A stretch of 64,000 bases of DNA from Modestobacter marinus (GTDB taxonomy: Bacteria; Actinomycetota; Actinomycetes; Mycobacteriales; Geodermatophilaceae), in contig NZ_JABGCH010000024.1 in the NCBI RefSeq assembly GCF_019799945.1, forward strand, positions 16,089 through 80,088, given 5' to 3'. Made by a program: the position numbers and the translations under genes. Shown piece by piece: positions 14,125-22,342 of the stretch. The notes beneath the pieces were generated by a model. The model ran no database searches. It was not told the origin of the DNA and worked only from the letters and a program-made list of their open reading frames with translations. Each line of letters begins with the position of its first letter. The first letter of the stretch is position 1.

Positions 14125-14943
14125 GTGCGCCGGCGGGTGCTGGTCGCCGTCGCGGTCGTCGTCCTGGTGCCGGCGCTGGTGACCGGGCTGCTCTGGGCGC
14201 TGCAGCGCCGGCTGGTCTACCTGCCGCAGGGCGGGCCGGTGCCGGTCGCGGCCGCGCTGCCGGGCGGGGAGGACGTCGTCCTCCGGACCGCCGACGGCCT
14301 GCAGCTGGCCGCCTGGCACGTCCCGGCGCGGTCCCCGGACGCGCTGACGGTGCTCGTGGCCCCCGGCAACGGCGGGCACCGCGGCCTGCGCGCCCCGCTG
14401 GCCCGGGCCCTGGCGGAGGAGGGCCTGGGCGTGCTGCTGCTCGACTACCGCGGGTACGCGGGCAACCCGGGCAGCCCGAGCGAGGAGGGGCTGGCGCTTG
14501 ACGTGCGTGCCGCCCGGTCGTTCCTGCTCGAGGAGGCGGGAGTGCCGGCCGGGCGGCTGCTCTACTTCGGGGAGAGCCTGGGCGCCGGCGTGGTGACCGA
14601 ACTGGCCACCGAGCACCCGCCGGCAGGGCTGCTGCTGCGGTCACCGTTCGAGGACCTGGCGGCCGTGGGCGCCGTCCACTACCCGTTCCTGCCGGTCCGG
14701 GCCCTGCTGCGCGACCGCTACCCGGTGGCCGAGCGGATCGCGCGGGTGCACGTGCCGACGACGGTCGTCTACGGCACCGCGGACACGATCGTGCCGCCGG
14801 GACAGAGCCGCGCCGTCGCCGCGGCGGCCGCCGAGCTGCACCGGCTCGTCGCCGTGGACGGCGCCGACCACAACGACCCCGCCCTGCTCGACGGACCAGA
14901 GCTGGTCGGCGCGGTGCGGGACCTGGCGGCTCGGGTCGGCTGA
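14125..14943 (+). CDS. membrane-anchored alpha/beta hydrolase
   Basis: A 272-residue protein with one N-terminal transmembrane helix (VLVAVAVVVLVPALVTGLL) followed by an alpha/beta-hydrolase domain. The nucleophile elbow is GESLGAG, the acid is probably in YGTADTIVPP, and the catalytic His in DGADHNDPAL. It resembles the ABHD13/Bem46-like group. Substrate unknown. It follows the two-component pair after 10 bp and may belong to the same transcript. GTG 14125 is the start closest to the helix. Confidence 0.8.
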   Translation: MRRRVLVAVAVVVLVPALVTGLLWALQRRLVYLPQGGPVPVAAALPGGEDVVLRTADGLQLAAWHVPARSPDALTVLVAPGNGGHRGLRAPLARALAEEGLGVLLLDYRGYAGNPGSPSEEGLALDVRAARSFLLEEAGVPAGRLLYFGESLGAGVVTELATEHPPAGLLLRSPFEDLAAVGAVHYPFLPVRALLRDRYPVAERIARVHVPTTVVYGTADTIVPPGQSRAVAAAAAELHRLVAVDGADHNDPALLDGPELVGAVRDLAARVG

Positions 14944-15171
14944 CGCCGGCGCTCCGCGCGGGAACGCCTGCCGGTGTCCGTCACGATCGGATCGCCCCCC
15001 GTCGTGACGGCCAGCCGAAGATCACTACCGTCCGACCGCCCTTTGGTCAGCCTGCCCTGACTTGGCAGGGGCGGTACGAGGCGTTCGGTTCCGGACGCGG
15101 GCTGCGATCGCGCCGGGTGCGATGGTGCGACCGCGCGTCATCGACCAGCTGGACCCACTGCGAGAAGGCGC

Positions 15172-15934
15172 ATGAGCACTGCTGCGATCGTGGGCGCGGT
15201 CGACGTCGAGGAGATCGCCGACTCCATGCGGCGCACCGGCTTCGGGCAGGTGGAGAACGCCATGCCGGCCGACGAACTCCGGTCCCTGCAGGCATTCGCC
15301 CGGGACGCCGTCCGGCGCCAGTGCGACGAGTCCGCGTACCTGGCCCCCGACGCGCTGGCCGGCACGGCGATCGGCGAGCTGGCCCCGCTCGCCCCAGCTG
15401 AACACCTTCCTCAGGCAGCTGCACCAGGCCGCCGCGCGGCGCCCGCCGGCTCCCGAGGAGAGCATCTACGCGGGGCTGCGGTGCCTGTACGGGCGCAGCG
15501 GGGCGGCCAGCTCGCTGCAGTACCACTTCGACAGCTACACGGTCACCGCGCTGCTCCCCGTCGAGATCCCGACGTCGGGCAACCGGGGCGACTTCCTGTA
15601 CTACCCGAACCTGCGGGCGGTCCGGCGCAGCGCGGTGGTGAACATCGCCGAGAAGGCGGCCTGCCAGAACGGCGTCACCCGGCGCGTGCTGGCGTCGCAG
15701 GCCTTCCGGAAGCGGGTCGCCCCGCAGCGGCTGGAGCTGGTGCCCGGCAACCTGTACGTGTTCTGGGACTACCGGACGCTGCACGGAAACGACGTCTGCG
15801 ACCCCGACCAGCTCCGGGCGACCGCCCTGTTCCACTTCGGCGACCCGCACCTGGGCGACCCGCTGGTCCAGCGGGTGCACCGGCGGGTCGAGCGCGCCGG
15901 GCGGACCAGGCAGCTCACCTCGTCGGCGGCCTAG
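15172..15934 (+). pseudogene. 2OG-Fe(II) oxygenase-like gene broken by a +1 frameshift
   Basis: From ATG 15172 (Shine-Dalgarno GAGAAGG) the frame reads naturally to about 15396 (DADELRSL-type start, ending GELAPLAP). The homologous continuation QLNTFLRQLHQAAARR is in the next frame. The shift falls at a CCCC run near 15395-15398; removing one C restores a single ORF of about 253 residues to the stop at 15932. The C-terminal part has the jelly-roll iron ligands H-x-D (YHFDSY), a distal His (LHGN) and an Arg (LRATALFHFGD). Either the gene is recently inactivated or the C count is a sequencing error. Confidence 0.7.
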
Positions 15935-15941
15935 CCCGACA

Positions 15942-15979
15942 CCCGGCCTCCGGCGGGCTGTGCCACCGCCGAGGCCGGG
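15942..15979. terminator. bidirectional hairpin between convergent genes
   Basis: CCCGGCCTC (15942-15950) pairs with GAGGCCGGG (15971-15979), with additional internal pairing (CGG/CCG). It lies between the oxygenase-like gene and the leftward PIG-L gene. Confidence 0.75.
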
Positions 15980-15987
15980 CCGCGCGG

Positions 15988-16725
15988 TCAGGCCGTGTGC
16001 ACGACGTGGAAGACCTCGGCGAGCCGGCTCTCGGGCAGGCCGTGGGTGCGGGCGTTGCGCCGCATCCAGCCGGTCAGGAACTCCTCGAGCCGGTTCTCCG
16101 GCCAGTGGCCGACCTGGCTGACGTGCGACCGCAGCGCGGCCAGCTTGCGGTCCAGGACGTCGGTGACGTCGACCGCGTGGTCGGCGCGGGGGCTGCCGCT
16201 CAGCCACACCTCCGCCACCGTCCACTCCGCCAGGCCCTCGTCGGCGAGCAGCTCCGGGACGGCGAAGGGGTTCCGGGCGTCGGGGTAGACGGCGCGGAGC
16301 GTCGACTCGCCGACGGTCATGTGGTCGGGGTGGCTCGCGCCGATCCGCTCCCAGTTCCGCTCGGGGGAGCTGGTGAGCACCCGCTGCGGCCGCACCTGCC
16401 GGATGACCCGGGCGATGTCGCGGCGCAGGTCCAGGGTCAGCTCCAGGCGGCCGTCGGGGTGGCCGAGGAAGCGGACGTCGGAGACCCCGACCTCCTTGGC
16501 CGCCGCCCGCTGCTCGGCCTGCCGCAGCGGCCCCATCTCCGCGCGCGGGGTGTCGTCGAAACCGCCGGCGTCCCCGTCGGTGACGATGCAGTAGGTGACC
16601 TCGGTGCCGTCCGCCGTCCAGGTGGCGACCGTGCCGGAGCTGCCGAAGTCGATGTCGTCGGGGTGGGCCAGCACGCACAGGACGCGCTCGACGTGCTCGG
16701 CGGGGGCGGAGGGCAGCGGCATCAC
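15988..16725 (-). CDS. PIG-L family deacetylase
   Basis: A 245-residue LmbE/PIG-L zinc hydrolase with the metal motif AHPDDIDFGSSG (His-Pro-Asp-Asp) near residue 20 and the second His cluster in SHPDHMTVG. Family members remove N-acetyl groups from GlcNAc-type substrates (mycothiol and bacillithiol biosynthesis, teicoplanin). The short lineage-specific C-terminus and lack of mycothiol context do not let me call MshB or Mca. The GTG at 16725 is selected because TAGGCT (16733-16738, minus strand) ends exactly 7 nt upstream, indicating a leaderless mRNA that starts inside the end of the sigma factor gene. Confidence 0.88.
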   Translation of the reverse strand: MMPLPSAPAEHVERVLCVLAHPDDIDFGSSGTVATWTADGTEVTYCIVTDGDAGGFDDTPRAEMGPLRQAEQRAAAKEVGVSDVRFLGHPDGRLELTLDLRRDIARVIRQVRPQRVLTSSPERNWERIGASHPDHMTVGESTLRAVYPDARNPFAVPELLADEGLAEWTVAEVWLSGSPRADHAVDVTDVLDRKLAALRSHVSQVGHWPENRLEEFLTGWMRRNARTHGLPESRLAEVFHVVHTA

Positions 16726-16735
16726 GCGCCGGAGC

Positions 16736-17650
16736 CTAGGTGTCGGACGGCGGTGCTCCCAGACCGGTCAGCTTGTCCGGGTTGCGCACCACGAGCACCT
16801 GGTCGACCCGCCCGTGCGTCACGGTCAGGGAGATCGCCAGGAACGGCTCCCCGCCGGTCCACGCCACGATCCCGGTCAGACCGTTGACCTCGGCGACGTC
16901 CACCCGCATGTCGGGCAGCTCCAGTCCCGCGGCCGCCGTCGCCAGGAGGAAGCGGCACACCTTGTCGGTTCCGGTGATCGGCCGCAGAGCCGCCCGTGCC
17001 CTGCCTCCGCCGTCGGTCACCAGGACGACGTCCGGGGCGAGCAGCGCGACCAGCGCCTCGACGTCCCCGCCGGCGGCCGCGGCGAGGAACCGCTCGGTCA
17101 CCTCCCGCTGGGTCCGCCGGTCGGTGGCGAACCGCGGACGACGCGCCTGCACGTGCTCGCGGGCCCGGTGCGCCTGCTGGCGGACGGCGGCCTCGGAGCG
17201 GCCGAGCGCGGCGGCCACCTCGGCGACCGGCAGGCCGAAGACCTCACGGAGCACGAACACCGCCCGCTCGACGGGGGAGAGGGTCTCGAGGACGACGAGC
17301 AGCGCCAGGGACACCTGCTCGCCGAGCTCGGCGGCCTCCTCGGGACCGCGGTCGGCCTCGTCGGTGAGCAACGGCTCCGGGAGCCACGGGCCGACGTAGG
17401 TCTCCCGCCGGGTCCGGGCCGCGGTGAGCCGGTCCAGCGCCAGGCGTGAGGCGGTCCGCACCAGGTCGGCCCGCGGGTCAGCCACGTCGTCCCGGTCGTC
17501 GGCGGACCAGCGGAGCCAGGCGTCCTGCACGACGTCCTCGGCGTCCGCGACGCTGCCCAGCATCTGGTAGGCGACGGTGAACAGCAGCCGCCGGTGCCGG
17601 TCGAAGGCCACCAGCCTCCCGTCCGGGACCGGCGGCCGGGTGGTGCTCAC
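16736..17650 (-). CDS. sigJ: ECF41-family RNA polymerase sigma factor with SnoaL-like C-terminal domain
   Basis: A 304-residue protein: sigma2 (~15-80, YQMLGSVADAEDVVQDAWLRW), sigma4 (~125-180), then a SnoaL/NTF2-like regulatory domain. All three ECF41 signature motifs are seen: WLPEP in the linker, DGGG(R/K), and NPDKL near the C-terminus. ECF41 factors lack an anti-sigma factor and are controlled by this fused domain. The start GTG 17650 overlaps the stop of the upstream AhpD-like gene by 4 bp. An ECF41-type promoter lies upstream of that gene, so the pair is probably autoregulated. The symbol follows mycobacterial SigJ. Confidence 0.92.
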   Translation of the reverse strand: MSTTRPPVPDGRLVAFDRHRRLLFTVAYQMLGSVADAEDVVQDAWLRWSADDRDDVADPRADLVRTASRLALDRLTAARTRRETYVGPWLPEPLLTDEADRGPEEAAELGEQVSLALLVVLETLSPVERAVFVLREVFGLPVAEVAAALGRSEAAVRQQAHRAREHVQARRPRFATDRRTQREVTERFLAAAAGGDVEALVALLAPDVVLVTDGGGRARAALRPITGTDKVCRFLLATAAAGLELPDMRVDVAEVNGLTGIVAWTGGEPFLAISLTVTHGRVDQVLVVRNPDKLTGLGAPPSDT

Positions 17651-18213
17651 GACGCGGGGGTGGTCGCGGCCGGGACCTCGCAGCGGTCGCGGAAGCCCTG
17701 GCTGGTCAGGCCGAGCGCGCTGTTGAACCGCGACCGCGAGTTCTCCACCGCGACCATCATCGTGAGCTCCACCAGCGCGGCGTCGCTGAGGTGTGCCCGC
17801 AGGCCGGCCACCATCTCGTCGGTCGCGGCGGGCGGCGTCGCGCTCACGGCCTCGGCGTAGGCCAGCACCTGACGCTCGAGGTCGGTGTAGCGGTCGCTGT
17901 TCCGCCAGCGCGGGACGTCGCGCAGCTTGACCGGGTCGGTGCCCTTGCGGGTGCTGATCCAGTAGCCGAAGTCGACGCACCACGAGCAGCCGATGGTCAC
18001 CGCGGCGGCCATCGTGGCGAGGTCCTTCAGCGTCGGGTCCAGGGCGTGCCACCTCTCCAGCGACATCTCCTGCCGGACGCTGGTGAGCAGCACGCGGGGG
18101 TTGTGGCCCATCGCGGCGGCCGGGTCGGCGACGGTCCCGAACCGGCCGCGCGAGTACCACTCGGTGAGCCGGTACAGCGGCGTGTGGGGCGGGTCGAGCG
18201 GGATGCGTGCCAT
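17647..18213 (-). CDS. carboxymuconolactone decarboxylase/AhpD-like protein, partner of ECF41
   Basis: A 188-residue AhpD-fold protein with the redox or proton-relay motif GCSWCVDFG (CxxC) at ~residue 75 and a downstream conserved Tyr/Asp block. It is the 'C' of the COE genes (carboxymuconolactone decarboxylase, oxidoreductase, epimerase) normally found beside ECF41 sigma genes and is the predicted main target of the sigma factor. ATG 18213 is preceded by GAGGAGGAG. Substrate unknown; a peroxide or organic-radical detoxification role is possible but not shown. Confidence 0.9.
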   Translation of the reverse strand: MARIPLDPPHTPLYRLTEWYSRGRFGTVADPAAAMGHNPRVLLTSVRQEMSLERWHALDPTLKDLATMAAAVTIGCSWCVDFGYWISTRKGTDPVKLRDVPRWRNSDRYTDLERQVLAYAEAVSATPPAATDEMVAGLRAHLSDAALVELTMMVAVENSRSRFNSALGLTSQGFRDRCEVPAATTPAS

Positions 18214-18247
18214 GGTGGGCTCCTCCTCTACGGGTGCGCGCCCATGA

Positions 18248-18274
18248 GACGGAGCGGCGGCCCCGGACGTGACA
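18248..18274 (-). promoter_or_regulatory. predicted ECF41-dependent promoter
   Basis: On the minus strand TGTCACG (18268-18274) and CGTC (18248-18251) are separated by 16 bp, about 35 bp upstream of the AhpD-like start. As I recall it, the published ECF41 consensus is TGTCACA-N16-CGTC; only the last -35 base differs. Autoregulation of the sigJ pair is therefore predicted. Confidence 0.75.
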
Positions 18275-18280
18275 CGCCCT

Positions 18281-18313
18281 GAGGCCCCGTCCCGAGGAGG
18301 ACAGGGTCCTTCT
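18281..18313 (-). repeat. short relative of the dispersed palindromic element (copy 2)
   Basis: Directly after the chorismate mutase stop codon, the minus strand reads GAAGGACCCTGTCC, then TCCTCG, then GGACGGGGCCTC. It has the same opening motif, position and orientation as the full elements but lacks the CTCGCAAGCTCG centre. It can fold as a terminator-like hairpin. Membership in the family is likely but not certain. Confidence 0.5.
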
Positions 18314-18598
18314 TCAGAGACGACCGCGGCCCTGGCGGAGCAGCATCATGCCGAGCGAGGCGCCGTCCGGGCCGAGCGCCGACCGGAAACGGTCGAGCAC
18401 CTGCCGCTCCCGGGACAGGCTCAGCCGCATGCCGCCGGAGGCGGTGCGCAGCGACCCGATCTGCTCGGAGATGGCCAGCCGGCGCTGGACCAGCTCGATG
18501 ATCTGCGCGTCGCAGAGGTCGATCTGCTCGCGCAGCTCACCGATCCGGTCGGCGGCCGGGGTGTCCGGGGCGGTGGGCTCGGTGGCGGTGGTGCTCAT
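18314..18598 (-). CDS. aroQ: chorismate mutase (AroQ class)
   Basis: A 94-residue all-helical protein that converts chorismate to prephenate at the entry to Phe and Tyr synthesis. The AroQ pattern is visible: IGELREQIDLCDAQIIELVQ, RRLAISEQIG and the RERQVLDRFR helix. The start is ATG 18598. The N-terminal ~18 residues are a low-complexity Thr/Ala/Pro stretch. It is preceded by a leader peptide rich in Phe/Tyr codons and a terminator hairpin, so transcription attenuation by aromatic amino acids is predicted. The Shine-Dalgarno GGAGACG is weak but well placed. Confidence 0.88.
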   Translation of the reverse strand: MSTTATEPTAPDTPAADRIGELREQIDLCDAQIIELVQRRLAISEQIGSLRTASGGMRLSLSRERQVLDRFRSALGPDGASLGMMLLRQGRGRL

Positions 18599-18647
18599 GG
18601 TCGTCGTCTCCAGGGGCGAGGAGGCCGTCCGGCCCCGGAGACGAGAA

Positions 18648-18676
18648 ACGCCCCGGGGCCATCGGGCCCGGGGCGT
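18648..18676 (-). terminator. attenuator terminator hairpin in the aroQ leader
   Basis: On the minus strand ACGCCCCGGG pairs with CCCGGGGCGT (arms 18667-18676 and 18648-18657) around a 9-nt loop, followed directly by TTCTCG. It lies 17 nt downstream of the leader peptide stop codon and 49 nt upstream of aroQ, the correct geometry for a Phe/Tyr attenuator. Confidence 0.75.
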
Positions 18677-18692
18677 CGTGTTCGGTGGCTGC

Positions 18693-18755
18693 TCAGCCAG
18701 CGGTGACGGACACCGGAACCCGGTGGCCGTAGAAAAACTCGCGGTGGCGGAGCAC
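18693..18755 (-). CDS. aromatic leader peptide of chorismate mutase (VLRHREFFYGHRVPVSVTAG)
   Basis: A 20-codon ORF starting at GTG 18755 with consecutive Phe-Phe-Tyr codons (TTT TTC TAC, 18729-18737) and a stop at 18693-18695. The -10 hexamer CAGACT ends 6 nt before the GTG, so the mRNA probably starts on the start codon and the peptide is translated leaderlessly. Stalling of the ribosome at the aromatic codons when charged tRNA-Phe or tRNA-Tyr is scarce would expose or block the downstream hairpins and allow aroQ transcription. Too short for homology, but codon content, stop position and hairpin fit together. Confidence 0.78.
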   Translation of the reverse strand: MLRHREFFYGHRVPVSVTAG

Positions 18756-18761
18756 GGCCCG

Positions 18762-18767
18762 AGTCTG
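18762..18767 (-). promoter_or_regulatory. -10 element of leaderless aroQ leader transcript
   Basis: CAGACT on the minus strand, 6 nt upstream of the leader GTG at 18755. No convincing -35 is visible, as is common for actinobacterial promoters. Confidence 0.55.
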
Positions 18768-18863
18768 GCACGGGCGCGCGGTCCCGCGCCACCCGCCACG
18801 CCCGTCCGGGACGTCCCGTGCGTCCCGGGGGCCGTCGGTCCCGCGGCCTACAGTGGCAGGGAC

Positions 18864-21155
18864 ATGAGCAGCCCTCAGCAGACCCTCCCCGGCACCGCCG
18901 CGCTGCCCCGGCACACCGCCGGCCAGCCCGGCCGCGCACTCGACCGGATGCTCGCCGGCCTCAACGGACCGCAGCGCGACGCGGTCGTGCACGAGGGCAG
19001 CCCCCTCCTGATCGTGGCGGGCGCGGGCTCGGGCAAGACCCGGGTGCTCACCCACCGCATCGCCTACCTGCTCGGCGCGCGCGGCGTGCAGCCCGGCGAG
19101 ATCGTGGCGATCACCTTCACCAACAAGGCCGCCGGCGAGATGAAGGAGCGCGTCGCCACCCTGGTCGGGCCGCGCGCCCGGGCCATGTGGGTGTCGACCT
19201 TCCACTCGATGTGCGTGCGCATCCTGCGCGCCGAGGCCGCGAAGCTCGGCATGAAGAGCTCGTTCACCATCTACGACCAGGGCGACTCGGTCCGGCTGAT
19301 GACGATGGTGGCCCGGGACCTCGACCTGGACGCCAAGCGGTATCCCGGCCGCAGCCTGGCCAACCAGGTGTCCAACCTGAAGAACGAGCTCGTCGACGAG
19401 GAGTCCTACGTCCCGCAGACGGCGCCGGAGAAGGTGCTGGCCGAGGCGTACAAGCTCTACCAGCGGCGGCTGCGCGAGGCGCACGCCATGGACTTCGACG
19501 ACCTGATCATGACCACGGTGCACCTGCTGCAGGCGTTCCCGGACGTCGCCGAGCACTACCGCCGCCGGTTCCGGCACGTGCTGGTGGACGAGTACCAGGA
19601 CACCAACCACGCGCAGTACGTGCTGGTGCGCGAGCTGGTCGGCGGGGCCGGCGGCCCGGTCCCGCCGGCGGAGCTGTGCGTCGTCGGCGACGCCGACCAG
19701 TCCATCTACGCGTTCCGCGGCGCGACGATCCGCAACATCGACGAGTTCGAGCGCGACTACCCCGAGGCGACGACGATCGTCCTGGAGCAGAACTACCGCT
19801 CCACCCAGCGCATCCTCAGGGCCGCCAACACGGTCATCGCCAAGAACACCTCGCGCCGGCCGAAGAACCTGTGGTCCGACGCCGGCGACGGCGAGCTCAT
19901 CGAGGGCTACGTCGCCGACAACGAGCACGACGAGGCCGCCTGGGTGGCCGAGCAGATCGACGCGCTCACCGACGCGGGCACGGCCCGGCCCGCGGACATC
20001 GCGGTCTTCTACCGCACCAACAACGCCTCCCGGGTGTTCGAGGAGGTGTTCATCCGCGTCGGCATGCCGTACAAGGTCGTCGGCGGGGTGCGCTTCTACG
20101 AGCGCAAGGAGGTCCGCGACGCGCTGGCCTACCTGAAGGTGGTCGCCAACCCCGCGGACGTGGTCAGTCTGCGGCGGGTCATCAACACCCCCAAGCGCGG
20201 CATCGGCGAGCGCGCCGAGGCCTGCATCGAGCAGTTCGCCGACCGGGAGCGGATCGCGTTCGCGTCCGCGCTGCGCCGGTGCTCCGAGGTCACCACCCTG
20301 GCCTCCCGGTCGCTCAAGGCGATCCAGGAGTTCGTGGCGCTGCTCGAGGAGTTCGAGCGGCTGGTCGAGACCGGCTCGGGGCCGGCCGCGCTGCTGGAGA
20401 GCATCCTCGACCGCACCGGCTACCTGGCGGAGCTCTCGGCCAGCACCGACCCGCAGGACGAGGGCCGCGTCGACAACCTCAACGAGCTGATCTCCGTCGC
20501 CGCCGAGTTCGAGGCGGCCACCCCCGGCGGCTCGGTCACCGACTTCCTCGAGCAGGTGTCGCTGGTGGCCGACGCCGACCAGATCCCGGTGACCGGCGAC
20601 GACGCCGGCGTGGTGACGCTGATGACCCTGCACACGGCCAAGGGGCTGGAGTTCCCGGTCGTCTTCCTCACCGGCCTGGAGGACGGCGTCTTCCCGCACA
20701 TGCGAGCGCTCGGCGACCCCCGTGAACTGGAGGAGGAGCGCCGGCTGGCCTACGTGGGGATCACCCGCGCGCAGCAGCGGCTCTTCCTCTCCCGGGCCAC
20801 GGTGCGCACCAGCTGGGGGCAGCCGGCCTACAACCCGCCGTCCCGCTTCCTCGACGAGCTGCCGTCGGACACCGTCCACTGGGCCCGCACGGAGGCGGCG
20901 CCGACCGCACCGATGGGCTCCGCGCAGGCGCGGGTGGCCGCCACCGGGCTGTCCACCGGCGGGCTGCGCGGCGGCGGGACGAAGCGGCCGGCGATCAGCG
21001 TGGAGGTCGGCGACCGGGTGAGCCACGACGCCTTCGGGCTGGGCACGGTCGTCGAGGTGAACGGGATCGGCGACAAGGCCCAGGCGACGGTCGACTTCGG
21101 CTCGGGGGGCACCAAGCGGCTCGTGCTGCGGTACGCGCCCCTCGTGAAGCTGTAG
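18864..21155 (+). CDS. pcrA: ATP-dependent DNA helicase PcrA/UvrD
   Basis: A 763-residue superfamily 1A 3'-5' helicase for nucleotide-excision repair, replication restart and removal of proteins from DNA. Motifs: Q-motif LNGPQRDAV, Walker A AGAGSGKT (~residue 55), Ia TFTNKAA, II DEYQDTN, III GDADQSIYAFRGA, IV QNYRST, V TLHTAKGLEFPVV and VI YVGITRAQ. The C-terminus ends with the RNA-polymerase-interacting Tudor-like segment (VGDRVSHDAFGLGTVVEVNG). ATG 18864 is chosen; a longer frame upstream is antisense to aroQ. TACAGT (18850-18855) 8 nt upstream is a likely -10. Confidence 0.96.
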   Translation: MSSPQQTLPGTAALPRHTAGQPGRALDRMLAGLNGPQRDAVVHEGSPLLIVAGAGSGKTRVLTHRIAYLLGARGVQPGEIVAITFTNKAAGEMKERVATLVGPRARAMWVSTFHSMCVRILRAEAAKLGMKSSFTIYDQGDSVRLMTMVARDLDLDAKRYPGRSLANQVSNLKNELVDEESYVPQTAPEKVLAEAYKLYQRRLREAHAMDFDDLIMTTVHLLQAFPDVAEHYRRRFRHVLVDEYQDTNHAQYVLVRELVGGAGGPVPPAELCVVGDADQSIYAFRGATIRNIDEFERDYPEATTIVLEQNYRSTQRILRAANTVIAKNTSRRPKNLWSDAGDGELIEGYVADNEHDEAAWVAEQIDALTDAGTARPADIAVFYRTNNASRVFEEVFIRVGMPYKVVGGVRFYERKEVRDALAYLKVVANPADVVSLRRVINTPKRGIGERAEACIEQFADRERIAFASALRRCSEVTTLASRSLKAIQEFVALLEEFERLVETGSGPAALLESILDRTGYLAELSASTDPQDEGRVDNLNELISVAAEFEAATPGGSVTDFLEQVSLVADADQIPVTGDDAGVVTLMTLHTAKGLEFPVVFLTGLEDGVFPHMRALGDPRELEEERRLAYVGITRAQQRLFLSRATVRTSWGQPAYNPPSRFLDELPSDTVHWARTEAAPTAPMGSAQARVAATGLSTGGLRGGGTKRPAISVEVGDRVSHDAFGLGTVVEVNGIGDKAQATVDFGSGGTKRLVLRYAPLVKL

Positions 21156-21181
21156 CGGCAGCCGCCCCGGGACGACGTGCG

Positions 21182-21217
21182 CTCGGGGTGGGTCCCCGGT
21201 CGGGAACCCACCCCGAG
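21182..21217. terminator. terminator between convergent pcrA and M23 gene
   Basis: CTCGGGGTGGGT (21182-21193) and ACCCACCCCGAG (21206-21217) form a 12-bp stem with a 12-nt loop, between the pcrA stop and the leftward peptidase stop. Confidence 0.85.
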
Positions 21218-21253
21218 TGCACCCTGCCGGCCCGGTCCCGGACCCGGCGGGGA

Positions 21254-22342
21254 TCAGCCGAGGGGCACGCCGCGCTCGGCCAGCCACTCCTGCGGGTCGA
21301 TCGGGTCGCCGTTCAGCCCGCCCTCGTGGATCTCGAAGTGCAGGTGCGGGCCGGTCGACTGCCCCTGGTTGCCGACCTTGGCGATGAGGTCGCCGGCGGA
21401 GACGACGTCACCGGCCTCGACGAACATGTAGCGCATGTGGCCGTAGATCTGCACGTTGCCGTCGGCGTCCTGGATGTAGACCGCGTAGCCGTACCCGGAG
21501 GCCGGACCGGCGCGCAGCACGACGCCGTCGGCGGCGGCGACGATCGGGGTGCCCAGCGGCGCGGCCAGGTCGAGGCCCCAGTGCATGGTGCCCCAGCGCA
21601 TGCAGAAGCAGGTGGTGAGCCGGCCGACAGTGGGGACGACGAAGTCCGGCTCGCGGGCGGCCCGGGAGGCGGCGATCTCGTTGAGCCGCGCCTGCGCCTC
21701 GGCCTGGCTGATCACGCCCCGGGCGTCGCCGACACCACCGGCGAAGCTGCTGTCGGAGACGCCCAGCCCGTAGTCCTGGGCGGAGGCGACCGGGGCCGGG
21801 TCGCTGCCCACCCCGCCGAGCAGGGCGGTCATCAGCGCGCCGAGGGCGGCGACCACGACCAGCACCGGGGCGCGGCGGCCCGGCGGACGGCGGCGTGCGC
21901 GGCGGGGTGCCGCGGCGGTGGGTGCGGTGCCGGCGGCGGGGGGTGCGGTGGCGGGCGTCGCGGCGGTGGCGGGCGTGGCGGCGGGTGTGGATGCGCTGGC
22001 GACGGGTGCGGCCGGTGCGGTGGTCTCCCGGGCCGCTCGGCGCAGTCGCCGGCGGGCGGAGCGGGTCGCCCGGGGGGCGTCCTCGTCGTCGTCCGCGGGG
22101 TCCTCGTCCGCGGTGTCCTCCTCTGCGGTGTCCTCGTCTGCGCGGTCCTCGTCCAGCGTCTCCTCGGCGGGCACGTCCTCGTCGGCGTCCTCGCGGGCCT
22201 GGGTGGCGGCCCACTCGCCGTCCCAGTCGCCGTCCCAGTCCGCCGCCCAGCCGTCCTCGGAGCCGGCGGCGAGCAGCGACCGCAGGTCGCCCTCGGACCG
22301 GGAACGGCCCACGTGCTCACGCAGTCGAGACAAGGGGAACAC
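21254..22342 (-). CDS. M23 family metallopeptidase (LytM-type), membrane anchored
   Basis: About 362 residues: an acidic N-terminus (Asp/Glu-rich repeats such as EEDTADED), an Ala/Pro/Thr-rich stretch, a basic patch, one transmembrane helix (APVLVVVAALGALMTALLGG), a short coiled segment (QAEAQARLNEIAASRAA) and a C-terminal LytM domain. Zinc ligands are visible in MHWGLDL and GPHLHFE. It should cleave peptidoglycan cross-bridges outside the membrane, or act as an activator if the site is inactive. The start is uncertain: GTG 22342, 22312 or 22402. GTG 22312 lies 4 nt after the stop of an upstream leaderless ORF and could be coupled to it. Confidence 0.88.
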   Translation of the reverse strand: MFPLSRLREHVGRSRSEGDLRSLLAAGSEDGWAADWDGDWDGEWAATQAREDADEDVPAEETLDEDRADEDTAEEDTADEDPADDDEDAPRATRSARRRLRRAARETTAPAAPVASASTPAATPATAATPATAPPAAGTAPTAAAPRRARRRPPGRRAPVLVVVAALGALMTALLGGVGSDPAPVASAQDYGLGVSDSSFAGGVGDARGVISQAEAQARLNEIAASRAAREPDFVVPTVGRLTTCFCMRWGTMHWGLDLAAPLGTPIVAAADGVVLRAGPASGYGYAVYIQDADGNVQIYGHMRYMFVEAGDVVSAGDLIAKVGNQGQSTGPHLHFEIHEGGLNGDPIDPQEWLAERGVPLG

